DNA of 64,000 nt from Fonsecaea monophora. Its lineage: Eukaryota; Ascomycota; Eurotiomycetes; Chaetothyriales; Herpotrichiellaceae. Below, piece by piece: positions 1-10,955 of the stretch (its first letter is position 1; the number at the start of each line of letters is the position of its first letter). The translations under genes were made by a program, and so were the position numbers. The stretch spans positions 59,068-123,067 of the forward strand of contig NW_019174024.1 in NCBI RefSeq assembly GCF_001642475.1, in the 5' to 3' direction. A model generated the notes under the pieces. It searched no databases. It was given only the letters and a program-made list of their open reading frames with translations, and was not told where the DNA came from.

Positions 1-2
1 CT

Positions 3-872
3 ACCTCAGCCAACGCTGCGACTCAAGTCCAGACTGTCGCGGAAGTGGACCCTGTTGAGGCCACCCCAAAGGCTGAGATCGCTACAGCGAATGATGCGAC
101 TTCGGTGAAACCTGACAATCGCAATCTGCAGGCCTGGTACGTTACGGATTCGACCCCAGATGGCACGAAAGTTGCTCCCAATCATTTCGTCTCCCAATCC
201 TGGACCCTCCGCAACCCAGGTCCTGATGCTTGGCCCGCCGGCTGTGCTGTCTACTACATTGGAGGTGATGACATGCGTAATCTCGATGTCCTGCACCCAT
301 CCAGCATAAGTGCGATGACCATCGCCAACCGCAGCAACGTCTTGGGGCATCCTGTCGAGCCTGGTACAACGGCAGTCTTTACTGTCCTCTTGAAGTCTCC
401 AATTCGTGAGGGACGAGCCATTTCTTACTGGCGTCTTAAGACTCCGGGGGGTGTTCCATTTGGCCACAAGCTCTGGGTTGACATCGAGGTTCGCTCGACT
501 CCTGTCGAGTTGCCTATCCGCTCGCATATCTTGCCTGCTCCTCCAGTCACCATCGAGACGGTCAGTGAGCCATGCCAGGACGACAACCAGTCGCAAGATA
601 GCTCGACCATGATCTTCCCTAAGCTGGAGAAGGAGTCCCCTATCTCGAGCGTGCATGATGTCCGTGGAACGCAGGTCGAAGAAGCTCCGGCGGCCTTGAT
701 GGAGCCTACTCTCAAGACAGAAGAGCACGAACTTCTCGAGGACGTTGAGAGCCTCGAGCTCGAGGAGTCTGACAGCGATGAAGAAGGATTCTTGACGGAT
801 GAAGAGTACGATATTTTGGACGCCAGTGACGAGGACTTGGTGATGAACGGACAAACATACACGGCCAAGTGA
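3..872 (+). CDS. NBR1-like selective autophagy receptor, C-terminal part (5' end outside the window)
   Basis: The frame is open to the window edge and has no ATG before the domain, so this is the 3' part of a gene. It contains a FW (four-tryptophan, NBR1 central) domain at about residues 40-165 of the visible piece, with conserved tryptophans in the segments VSQSWTLRNPG, AWPAGCAVYYIGGD, SYWRLKTP and LWVDIEV. A disordered acidic tail ends in an LC3/Atg8-interacting motif of the form Y-D-I-L at 807-818, flanked by Asp/Glu on both sides. In the family, ZZ zinc fingers lie N-terminal and the FW domain binds cargo such as alpha-mannosidase, while the LIR recruits Atg8. The ZZ domains are not visible because the start is missing. 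No UBA-like domain follows. A different FW-domain protein is possible, but the terminal LIR favours NBR1. Confidence 0.83.
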   Translation, partial: TSANAATQVQTVAEVDPVEATPKAEIATANDATSVKPDNRNLQAWYVTDSTPDGTKVAPNHFVSQSWTLRNPGPDAWPAGCAVYYIGGDDMRNLDVLHPSSISAMTIANRSNVLGHPVEPGTTAVFTVLLKSPIREGRAISYWRLKTPGGVPFGHKLWVDIEVRSTPVELPIRSHILPAPPVTIETVSEPCQDDNQSQDSSTMIFPKLEKESPISSVHDVRGTQVEEAPAALMEPTLKTEEHELLEDVESLELEESDSDEEGFLTDEEYDILDASDEDLVMNGQTYTAK

Positions 873-2145
873 ACAAAGTGGACGCAGGCACGGTGCCACT
901 GAAAATATGGAGTGTACACGGAGCTACACCCACAGGAGTGCAATGCGCAGGATGGGAGCTACATCTTTTACTGGGCACAGAATGAAAGCAAAGCCAAGAC
1001 TATCGAGGAATATGCGAGCCGGATTAGGTGGGCTTTTTTGGATCAGGCTGAGTAGGGCGTGATCGAGGGAGTGCCAACGGGGATTGTCAAAGTACTTCAA
1101 TCTTTTCTCTCTTTCTCTTAGTGACCAAGGCAGAATTACCACACAACCAGCCAACAGCTCTCGTCCGCTTTGACCAGAAACTCGTTCTCGAATGGTATGC
1201 AGTATGTCCCTGCAGCAGTTGGAATTACTTGCACTCGATTGCAGCGACCAAGCAATGGGAGCGAGACATTGGAGGTATGTGTGACATCTGGTGACACCAA
1301 GACGAAGGGCGCGAACAAGGCAGATGGGCCGTGTCGTCATAATTGTAATGGGAAGGACAGGACTGGTAGCTTCGGCACTGTGGGTAGTTGTGGTCAACGG
1401 CCTACAAGAGCGAGGAGACGAGGTGGTAGTCATGCTGATCAGCCGAGTCGACTTTGGAGGAGGGGATGGCGGGTTAAACCGGAGTTGGTAGTGTCAGTCG
1501 TCAGTGGCTGACTTGGTTCTCTAGCGACTCCTACCTACTCAGGTAACAACTGCCTAGGTACTTCATCGGTATAGTGACAGGCAGGCTTGTTGGCATGTGT
1601 TGGCTGGGTCCTCTTGTCCGTTGCGTTTGCCCCAAGGTCCGCAGGTTGCAGAGTCGCAGGGTCGCAGGGTCACCACCTGGGAACCACTTGGGTGCCACCC
1701 CCGCAGCTTCCAAATCGCACCGTGTCTGCCAAGTGGGTGAACCTTTGGCCCAATCCCAGTCCCAAGTCCCGTGTCAAAACTCCCTCCCTCCACACTTTCT
1801 CCGGTTGCCTTTCACTTTTGTCACCGCTTCTCAGACTGCGCTGTCCTTTTTAAACATCTGGTTTTGCTGTGGGCTTCTGCCTGACGCCCCGCGAGGACCT
1901 TTTTTATTTCCCCGTTATATTCACCGTGAACTCCTCCCACATGGAAATTCAACGACTCCCTCCACATCATCTGTCGAAATACCGAGCCTCGAGACCCAAA
2001 GGGTGACCAGTACTCGACCTCTGGTCGGCCGTTTGCAGATTCAAGAAGATCGACTAATTCCGGTTTTGCCACACGGGCCATACCTATTATTACCAACATT
2101 ATTTCCCAATATTTTCTCACTGGAATCAACCTTAGAGAGTGCAAC
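873..2145. other. Intergenic: 3' flank of the NBR1-like gene and leader of the IFRD gene
   Basis: No convincing coding frame is seen. The right half (about 1780-2140) is pyrimidine-rich, as expected for a fungal promoter and 5' leader. At 1530-1562 there is a cluster of CTACCTA/CAGGTA/CCTAGGTAC words, a motif that recurs in other intergenic parts of the window. Confidence 0.5.
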
Positions 2146-3660
2146 ATGCATGAAGACTTGCGCCGAAGAGCCCTTGAGAGCGGCAAGACCGTCTCCAACA
2201 AGGCCAAATCCAAGCAGTCGTCAAGAGGAAGTTCGCGTGGCAATTCGGCACCCAACTCGCGTAGTGCTTCTCGAGTCCAGAGCAGAGACGTCTCGGACGA
2301 CGAAGATTTGGATAAGGGCAATCTCAGTGATGATACTACACAGAGGTGAATTCTTATCACGATTCCTCGCGCTGCCTTGCGCGCTAGAAGAAGTGGGCTA
2401 ATTCCGGTGATGCACAGTATCAATTCGATCGATGCTCTCCTCGAAACCGACGATATCAACGAGCAGACCTCGGACGTGGCTCGGCAAGAATTGAGCGATG
2501 TCATCTCGCAGCTGCTCGACCGTAAAGGGAGCAACAACAAGAGCAGGGAAGATGCGCTGGCTACATATGTCAAATGCTTGACCTCGCACTACCTTGCCGA
2601 GGTTCTGTACGGTCGGGTTCAAGACCTCGTTAACGCGTTCAGCCGAAGCATCAAAGCAGAAACGAGCGAGAAGGAGACGACATTGGCCCTTAGAGCCATG
2701 GCACTTACTGCCATCACATTCGCTGATAGCAACCTCTACGAAACGGTTGCGGCGTCCTTGAAACGAAGTATTTCCGACTCTCGTTCTACTGCCGTTAAAG
2801 CTGCGGCAATCTATGCGATTGGGATCTGCGTTTCGTTTGGAGGCGCTGATGAAGAAGAGATCTTGGACGTGATGACTTTCTTATTGGAAATTGCGTCGAG
2901 TGATGGTGCGTTTGTTGATGCCGATGACAGTGCTGAGGTTGTCACGGCAGCCTTAAATACATACGGGTTCTTGGCCACTCAGGTGGAAGATCTCGAGCAA
3001 GAGTCGGAGGATGCGGTGGCGACATTCCTCGACCAGCTGGATGCGGATGATGCCAAAGTCCAAGTATCGGCGGGCGAGAACATTGCTTTGCTGTACGAGA
3101 AATGCTACACACCCCGTGAGGAAGACGACGAATCATCGTCTTCGGACGAGGACATACCTGAAGACGAACTTCCCAACGACCGGCCTCACATGCGATCCTA
3201 CCTCGTCAAACGGTATAACCCGTACCACAACACGCATGAAGTATTAGACAAGGTGACGGCGCTCGCGTCGCTCAGTACCAAGTCGATGCATCGACGAGAC
3301 AAGAAGGCATTGCACCAATCGTTTGCCAGCATTGCCATGACGGTGCAGGACCCCCGGCTGGGGCTCCAGTCCAATAATGCCTCTAAGATGGTGGTCCGAG
3401 TACATCGGGAAGGTGAAATGCGAGTGGACAAATGGTGGAAGCTGATGCGGCTGCACGCAATTCGAAGGCTCCTCGCTGGAGGGTTTGTTAACCACTACTT
3501 TGAGGGCAACAAACAGGTGCTGGACGCGCTGCCGATGATCATGCGGGGCATTGGAAGTTCAGGCATGGCCAGTCCTCGAAAGATAGGCGGCAACAAGGGG
3601 TCCAAGGGCAAGTACCGCGACGTGCGACGGTTTGTATCGGCCGACGTGACGGCGGCTTGA
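2146..3660 (+). CDS. Interferon-related developmental regulator (IFRD) family protein
   Basis: Two exons, 2146-2345 and 2418-3660, give 480 residues. The 72-nt intron has donor GTGAAT, branch GCTAAT and acceptor CACAG, and splicing restores the frame across Gln-Ser-Ile-Asn. Residues 1-60 are basic and Ser-rich with SRGSSRGNS and DVSDDEDLDKG patches. From about residue 70 to 420 runs an ARM/HEAT-like helical IFRD domain, containing SINSIDALLE, ATYVKCL, ALRAMALTAITF and AAAIYAIGI. An acidic loop (EEDDESSSSDEDIPEDE) sits near 320, and the C-terminal IFRD part carries MRSYLVKRYNPYHN and WWKLMRLHAIRRLL. IFRD proteins are transcriptional co-regulators, and some bind translating or inactivated ribosomes. 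The fungal role is inferred only from family membership. Its length and domain coverage look complete. Confidence 0.9.
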
Positions 3661-5811
3661 GTTGGGGAGGAAGTTCGAGGGGTGGTTTGGTCTTGTTTCC
3701 ATCTTGTCCTTTTCTTTTTATCTCTCCATGTTTGCATCTCTTAGAGCATTTCTCATGTACTTGGACATGTTACCACGAGTTAGAGACACGACAATTATGA
3801 CTGGCAGAAAGCCAGTATTTAATGAGAAGGTGGATTGAATATTGGCTTTGTTACGGTGTGGATCTGATCCGTGATGGGGTGACCCGTGAGCTCGCATAAA
3901 GAGGTGGAATGGAGTAAAAGGCCAGACAACAGCAGATTATGCACGGCCGGTTTCAGATGAGTTAGGATGAGGAATGCTGCTGACTAGACAGGGTCAACAG
4001 TACCAGCTGTCAAAACAATCTGCATGGTGAGCAGACGAGGTGCTTCCATGCTGAGGATAGTCGGTGAAGCCATGAATCAGCCAGGCGAATACGAGATGCG
4101 GCGGCTATTGTCAAAGGAGGCTTGGGATGTTATTCGTCACGCCTCATTCATTCGTACCCGTACTGAGTACGCGTACTCGCCGTATTATTTGAGGGCTGAG
4201 GAGGCTGAGGAGGGCTGATGGAGGGCTGAGCGTTGAAGGCATGTTTAGTTGTGCATATTCGGTGCAAGATTGACGCAGAGATAGATACTCGCCATGCAAA
4301 CTTTCTCTTTGCCATGTGCAAGTGCCGTTCATTCAAGATGTGAATTTCTTTGTGCAAAGAGTTCGGGATACTGGCGAGTTCCGTGCTTGTGCGAGAAGCG
4401 GCTCCAGTGGGAGAAATCTACGAGGTTCGGGGCGGCCTCACTGGCTTGACTGGCCACTGCCAATATCCCTCCTTTCCACCGGGGCGCCACTTGGGGCGCA
4501 GGCGATGCTGACTATCGTGCTCCGTAAGTGACGGGTGGTGCTTGTGTGCCTGCTGATGATTGCAGGTAGTGCAGGGGCTAAGGGGCGCCTAAATGATGGG
4601 GGGCACAGGGCAGGTTTGATCCCCCTTTCCAGGCTTCACTAGGTACTTGGACCTCGTACTGGCACTCGTAATACGCATGTGTCCACATGTCCACATGTCC
4701 ACTTTCCCACTTTTTGTCTGGGTCAAGCCAGCGTACGAGGTAGACGCCCAGGTATTATTGGGCAGTTGGCTACAGGTGGTTCTTCAGGAGAAATCAAAAT
4801 CAACTACTGGGGCCCCTGATGGTCTTGCTAGGCTGAAAGGAGCCTCCTTGCCCGGCCCAACTGCAACTCAGCCCTCTTTTGTTGTTTCGCCGTAGGGGAG
4901 AAAGATGGGAAAAGGAAAGTCAAACACTTTGTCGGGGGTTTGACGAATAGCGGTGGATGCGTTGTATTATGACCATGACGTGTACCTAGTAGGTAGGCAA
5001 GCACTCGTAGGTACTGGCAGGCAAGGCAGGTGCAACTCCTGATAATTACAGCTCCTACTAAGTTGCTAGTTACGGCCTCAACACTCTCAGTCTCTCTCCA
5101 CCACTCCGTAACTGACTGACTGTCTGATCTCTTTCCCTTTTCTCTCTCCAACTCTCTTCCCTCCCATTCTCACTTGCCTCTTCTCGTACCTTTCGGCCTC
5201 ATACGCAATACGGACACACACTCTCTCTTTTCACCACTACTTTTTCTCGCTCGCATACACTCACATCATCCTCCCTCATCATCCACACTTCCCCCTTCCT
5301 AATCCCCTTCCCAGTTTTCTCCTCCTTGTCGATCCTTTTCTTGTCCTTTTTTCTTCTGACACACCTGGATCTTCTTCTTTATCCCTACTCATCTTTTCTC
5401 CCTCCCCCACCCTTTCATCCAAGGTTTCTCTAACCCTTGGTCAACCGTTTCGGACCCCCCCTAACGATACCTCTCGAATTGCCTCCTACCTGGGGCCGTC
5501 AATTCTCGACTTTTCGCTACTCAGCCTCCGACCCCAGATCTTATGCTGGCCTAATATACTCTCGAGTACCCTCCTATAACAGCCATACCTGTTCAGTCCC
5601 CTCCTTTTGCGGTGCCCTTGATACCCGGACGTCAACAATATTTGCTCAACACAAATCGCGCTCGACCTTTGTCCCGCACGTGATCTTCTCCAAGCGGACA
5701 CGCGACACCTTGTTTTGGCTCTCACTTTCTGTAACGGCCGTCTAAATCCATGACCTAGACCTCGTCTTCTATAACCCACCTTGACTTCGACTTGTTTTGG
5801 CGAGAACAACA
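3661..5811. other. Long intergenic region with a pyrimidine-rich leader before the PAP2 gene
   Basis: No supported gene. 4140-4190 contains CGTACTGAGTACGCGTACTCGCC and 4970-5045 contains several TACCTAGTAGGTAGG/GTAGGTACTGG words. 5080-5450 is strongly C/T-rich, typical of a transcribed leader or core promoter of a well-expressed fungal gene. ORFs of 60-110 codons here lack coding character. Confidence 0.5.
4681..4700. repeat. Short tandem repeat, 8-bp unit GTCCACAT
   Basis: Two and a half direct copies of GTCCACAT lie in intergenic DNA. Nothing suggests a function beyond a small microsatellite. Confidence 0.7.
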
Positions 5812-7193
5812 ATGGCTTCGATACCCTTCAATGTCACCGCGGCCGCTGATGCAGCGCAGCCTGACATGGGTGGCGCCCAGTTCGCTTCCCATACCTGGAT
5901 GGAACCAATTGTCCGTGCAACCCCTTTATGTGAATTCCTTTCTTGCTAACTACCCTCCAGATTGTCGTCAGTATCATGACTGCTTCGCTTTACTTTAATC
6001 GGAGACACAACTTCCGCATATTTCGCTCTAGCCGGGGCCGCTCACCTACACGCTCTCTACTCCCCCACAATAATTCCCAAGGCTCGTCTCCCGATGGCTT
6101 CACCGACTCTGAGTCTCTCACTTCTGATTCGGATGTGTTCACCTCGTCCAAGTATCCACCCAAGAAGCGAAACTGCTGTGGTCTTGTCGTCCAGACCCCG
6201 AATTCGTCCAGGTTCGCCGACAACTGGCACTCGAGAGTGTTGGCCAAGTTCCCCTTCCTGATCGAAATGTTTTACTGGGTCCTGAACTTGCTCTTCTACA
6301 CCCTGACCAAGGCTGTGGCTCAAGTTCTGTTTTCCGCAGATGATGGTCTGTGGCAGCTGGCCCAAGACCACGCCATCCTTATCCTGGACATCGAGCATAA
6401 ATCCTGGCTGAGCTTTCTCTTCCCCATCAGGGAGAATGACTTCCAAGCTTGGTTCTTAGGTGGTCATTTGACCGCCATGACATTTCTAAACCGCATTTAT
6501 TCACTTGTTCATATTCCGGGTACCGTTGCGTATGTTTTCCACATCTTCCAAGTCATCCTTCTTGCCAGCCCACTAACTTGACTCAGGTTTCTCTCGTGGT
6601 ATTACTATGCTGCCCCCACTCACTCGGCTTTCGCCACCGTGCGCCGAACCATGACTCTGGGCAATTTTGCCGCCTTCGCAATCTTCACCTTCTTCCCATG
6701 CATGCCACCGCGTCTGTTGCCCGAGGAATACGGCTTTCACGATACGGTCCGTCAAGCGAACGCCGAGTCGGTTTGGGTGGGTGGCAACTATGTCAACCAA
6801 CTGGCTGCCATGCCTTCTTTGCATTTCACGTACGCCTTCTGTGTTGGGAGTACCTTTCTCTACCACTCGGGCGTGTTTCGGCGCGCCCAGCGGAGTGAAC
6901 CACGCAAACCCTTCTATGCCCAGATCTTCTTTCTTATCGCCGGCATCTGCTATCCTTTGTTGGTCTTGACCGTTATTGTCGCCACCGCGAATCACTATTG
7001 GTTGGACGCCGTGGTTGCCATGTGTACGACTACTCTGAGTTTCTGTTGTAATAGAGTTTGGATGTTCTTGTTGCCGGCCGAGGATATACTTTGTTGGGTA
7101 TTGAGAGTGGATAAACCCACGCCTACCACCGGGGATAGACTGAAGAGGAGAAATAACCAATATCAAGCTGTAAAAAACGAGGACGAGCCATAG
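5812..7193 (+). CDS. PAP2-superfamily membrane protein, AUR1/inositol phosphotransferase-like
   Basis: Three exons (5812-5910, 5961-6529, 6587-7193) give 424 residues. Intron 2 is canonical (GTATGT, CTAAC, CTCAG). Intron 1 has a GTCCGT donor with a good GCTAAC branch, so that boundary is less sure. The two PAP2 catalytic motifs are visible: PSLHF (His about 302) and NHYWLD (His about 359, Asp about 363). Hydrophobic segments surround them, including FYWVLNLLFYTLTKAVAQVL, FAAFAIFTFFP and IAGICYPLLVLTVIVAT. In AUR1-type proteins these His/Asp residues transfer an inositol-phosphate head group to ceramide. The family also contains uncharacterised PAP2_3 proteins, and I cannot tell which substrate is used here. 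A long Ser-rich hydrophilic N-terminus (about 45-100) precedes the membrane core. It is probably an ER/Golgi membrane enzyme. Confidence 0.85.
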
Positions 7194-7495
7194 GGAATTT
7201 GGAAATTGCCCGTGTGGTTTTTGTTTTGGGAATCTCAGAAAAAGCAGAGGTCTGATTTCTATGCGAGGGGTGTACCAACCAGAATATTTAGGAGGATTGG
7301 GTATCTACTGTTGGATATGGTGGGAGACATCTGGAGAAGGGTGGAAGTCTTGTGGAGGAAAAGGAAAGAAAAGAAGGCAGATGCACGGCGATGCCGGTCA
7401 AGAATCTCCCAAAAGCGGCTATGATCACTCAGACATGTCAAGCCTGTGCAAATCATCCCTCACCACTCCGGAACGATCCTACAGCATCGGCATCC

Positions 7496-8265
7496 TCACT
7501 GTTGCCACGTTTCTGCAACAAACCCCGAGTCTATCCAGGTCAAAGGGCACCAATGGCTGAAGACCGACCGCGATTTTTCAGCAGTTGGCGTGAACAACCC
7601 ATACTCCTCGTCACTGCCGGTGGAACCCACGGGTTTCTGGGGATTCTGGAAGGGATCAGAGCCTGAAATGGCCGTGCTGCTAGCTCTTGTTTTCTTCAGA
7701 CATGGTTTTATAGGAGCGCCGCATCTGTATCCTTGTTGTTCCACGCATTGGTCATAAAGAAGCATTCATGGTTGAGGGCATATAATGGCGTGAACGGGTT
7801 GGTGAAGACCAGGTCTTCCCTCCAAGGGTCTGCTGCATATATTGGATATTGGAATATATCACTGTTCCTATGGTGCAAATTTGATTTCTGTTCTCGACCT
7901 GCGAATATTTCGTCAGTCGTCTTAGGTGGTGCGGAAGCGGAAACATGCCATTTGCGCCTCATGTCTTTATTGGGTACAACAAGCATGGATGGCCGGTCCT
8001 GGGAATTGAGTGCCGGCGTTCTGAGTGAGCCAATGTTTGCTTCACCAGAGCCAGAGTCAGAGCCAGAGCCAGAGCCATAAACAAGACGCTGATCTTGTGT
8101 CTTGTCTTGTCCCCCACGTCGTCCAAATGTCCTCCGTCCTTGGGATTCAGCAGCCTATTCCCTCTTGCCAGTTTGTCTCGTATGCACGACATCCATTTAA
8201 AGATCCATACAGACAGGCAAGCATATTTGCCGCTCTCGGACACGGGTAGGCAGGTGGTGTATCAT
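7496..8265 (-). CDS. Unrecognised spliced protein with a Gly-Ser repeat (assembled by eye)
   Basis: I do not recognise the family. One minus-strand frame is open and coding-like from 8154 to about 7740. It runs through a Gly-Ser repeat, then VVPNKDMRRKW, TTDEIFAGREQ, IYAADPWREDLVF and NPFTPLYALNHECF. A second frame, from about 7690 to the stop at 7496, carries SGSDPFQNPQKPVGS and DEEYGLFTPTAEKS. The two are probably joined by an intron with donor near 7744 (GTGGAA) and acceptor near 7690. Upstream, acceptor GAATAG at 8155 may join to a first exon starting at ATG 8265 through an unusual GTCCGA or GTCTGT donor. Alternatively translation starts at ATG 7986. A C/T-rich stretch at 8290-8330 (minus strand) looks like its leader. 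It is convergent with the PAP2 gene. Exon boundaries are unresolved. Confidence 0.5.
8045..8074. repeat. Hexanucleotide repeat (CCAGAG)5, one unit TCAGAG
   Basis: Five tandem 6-bp units. On the minus strand they are in frame with the unrecognised gene at 7496-8265 and encode a Gly-Ser tract, so length variation would keep the frame. Confidence 0.8.
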
Positions 8266-10955
8266 CACCAGAATGAACGTCCAAGGGTGCTTGTTGGAGT
8301 GAGAGAGAGAGAAGAAAGATCGAAAAGGAGGACCTTGACTTTTTGTCACTCGCCCTTTTCGTCGGTTGACTGGGATGATTTCCAGACAGAGAGGTGTTCC
8401 CTGTTTGATTGTTTGTCTGTTTATCCGTCCGTGCGTCACTCGCTCTCTTCGTCGATATACAGGACGCCCCTGTCTGGCCGTTTCCTGAGGACGTGTGTGA
8501 CTTCTTGATTCAATCGATATGAGCGCACATGTCGACCTTGGCAGTCACGGCGTTTTGTCGATGTGCGAATCGTCCAGCTGAGGCTCTTTCTTCCCAAGAG
8601 TTGGAAAAGTGAAGCGCATGGATTAGGTTGGATCGTGTCACTTGGCTGTTTCGTCTGTCTGTACATCTTTTCAGACAGAATGATGGTGGGTGAATATAAC
8701 GAACAAAGGCTGCCAAAGTGAAGAACAGATCGTCTTTTGTCACTCGCCCGATTCGTCGATCCACGAGTGCCGAAGTGGTTGGGACATCTCAAATGCACCC
8801 CCGTTTCTTGCGATTCGACCGGGTCATCGGCCGACATCTCGCTGAGCACGATCACTCACGACCATACAGGGCGTGAGAACCCAGCATGGAAGGTCCTCTG
8901 AACTCTGGGATAGAACAACACATGTCTGAGCAAACTTTTGATGTTGGCAATATCTCCATCCCAACCCATGCTCTTTCTTGCTTTGCGGCATTCGCCTCCC
9001 AACACGGCCGGGTCGGCGACGAGTTGAGCGTAATCTGGCTACAACTGACAGGGAGGGCCATGCTTTCTCTCGTGAGGGAAAGAGGGGTAGACGCAACTGA
9101 TGGTGGAATAGCTGTTGAACGAGAGAATTTGCGGTGGTGGTGGTGGCGGCGGTGATACGGGCCATCAACTTCTCACATATCTTTCTCCCTTTGTCTTTCT
9201 TCACCCTTCTCCTCCCTTATTTTTTACTCTTGACCTCACTGCCATGTCCACGGTCGCTAATTTCAAGCCAACTCTGTTCTCCAGTCGGCTACTCAACTCT
9301 GAAAGACATGGTGCGACGGCCAAGTGCATGCTCGTATATTTCGTAGCTGGATCCCTCTGCCCATGACCAGAGTCAGTCTGATCGAAACGGTTGATCATTC
9401 ACCATAAGGCTGGAGGCTGGACCCGGAAATTTCTCGGCGTGTGCTTCGTGTTATCATGGCAATTGTCTTTTGACCCAAAAGCATCGAATGGCCACTGGTC
9501 TTCTCGTCCGAGCAGTTCATTTCCCTTGCACTAAACGCGAAAAAGGCGACATCCCTGTACTGGAGGCCTGACACTGAAAGTTGTCACGGGAACTCATGCA
9601 ACCCGAGCCGGGGTGTGGGTGGCGATCCGCCTGAAAGTACTGGTTGTGTCCTGTCTCACTGGAGCTCCAGGCAATCTGATTCCTGGTTCGGTAGGATGAG
9701 CAAGTCGTACTCGTACATTGAGATTGAGCAGAGCCTGATCATGTCGGAGGATAATGTCTGTCCTTTTGCCATTCCTTCCCTTTGATACCTGGACTCCGGA
9801 AGTCCTGGCCCCATCCCACCGGACCCTCACCCTCATCCACGCACGGACATCCACGAGCCCATTACTAAATTTGGCTTGGAGTGACGGGAATTGATGGGCG
9901 TGATTCGTCGGATGCCAACCGAAGCCCCTCGTCGTACTATACTCGTAGGAAATCCCAGCAAGGAAAGGAAGACAAAAGCAGCCGAGTGGGTATGTGGACA
10001 AAGGGGAAGATCTTGTTGGATCGCATGGGTTGTATTCCTGGCCGTCCTGATACACAATGGCCTTGGTTAGCCACCGGGAATGTCACAGGGTCACTAACCC
10101 TACTTGTACTCCATATACCCGCCCGTCGCCTACCCGAGCATGACCAGTGGTACCCGTGGCGTCTCAAGGTTGTCGGATAGAATTGTGTGATAGTACAGGG
10201 TTCCTGAGGCTAGGCAAAAGTTTTTCTGTCCCCTCGGGAAAATCTCTTTATCCCCCTCGTTAACAAGTCTCGGTCCAGGCGTTGCTTAATCGCTCTGTGG
10301 CGACAAAAGCGTCTCCTTCCTGGCAAAATAATGCAGGACGAGGTATCTGGACGTGCTGAGACTGTCAGCCGCCTCTTCGAAGACCCGGGGGGTGACTCGG
10401 CAAGTTCGCGAACTTGGAAGGAAGCTGGCAGCATTGACTGCGACCAATGGTGCTAAGGAGCGAGAGGACATGCCTTATCCGAAGTGGCAACTCGGTTCGC
10501 GCTGCAATCTGATCCTGATGCTCGTTTGGTAGACTGTTGGTAGTCTATTCCACCCTGTCCTAGGAACTGCTCGTGCGGCTGATGCAAAAAAATGGACCTC
10601 AGACACGGCCAGGATCGACGCCCTATAAGGCTGAACTGGCGGTGAGAACCTCTTGCACTGCTCTAAGCCGCAGACTTGTTGCCGCTTTGCCCTGAGGATG
10701 CGAGGTTTCTTTCTCAAAGGTTGTATCTTCCTAGGTAGTTCAATCTACTGTAGGTTGTCGAGCGAGGTCCCTTGCCGGTCGTTCCTAGTAAACCGCCTCC
10801 TAAGCCGGGGTCTGGGATGGATGGGAGCTGCTGTTCCACGGTATCAACTCTATCGTTCGAGGGCGCTTGCTTTTCGCCATTGAACCCCTCAGTTGGCCAC
10901 GCAGGATGGCTACTGATCATTAGTAGCTGAGACTGCTTGTCCTCAGTGGTGACCG
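8266..10955. other. 2.7-kb region without a supported gene
   Basis: No ORF here shows a recognisable domain or a convincing splice pattern on either strand. It holds three near-identical 22-bp words (listed separately) and C/T-rich tracts around 9170-9240. Small plus-strand ORFs at 8886-9155 and 9881-10180 were considered and not called. Confidence 0.45.
8345..8760. repeat. Three dispersed imperfect copies of a 22-bp element
   Basis: Copies lie at 8345-8366, 8435-8456 and 8739-8760, all in direct orientation. They share GTCACTCGC at the left and TTCGTCG plus a final T at the right, with differences only in the middle and at one late position. Spacings are 90 and 304 bp start to start. No inverted repeats or ORF are linked to them. 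They could be protein-binding sites or remnants of a duplication. Confidence 0.6.

Noticed and set aside
1821..2573. Minus-strand 250-codon ORF across the start of the IFRD gene
   Set aside because: It lies antisense to the verified first exon and intron and is Leu/Ser/Arg-rich, a typical shadow.
8886..9155. Plus-strand 89-codon ORF with some protein-like segments
   Set aside because: Ends in a GGT-repeat-encoded run of Trp and overlaps an equally long minus ORF. No domain or splice support.
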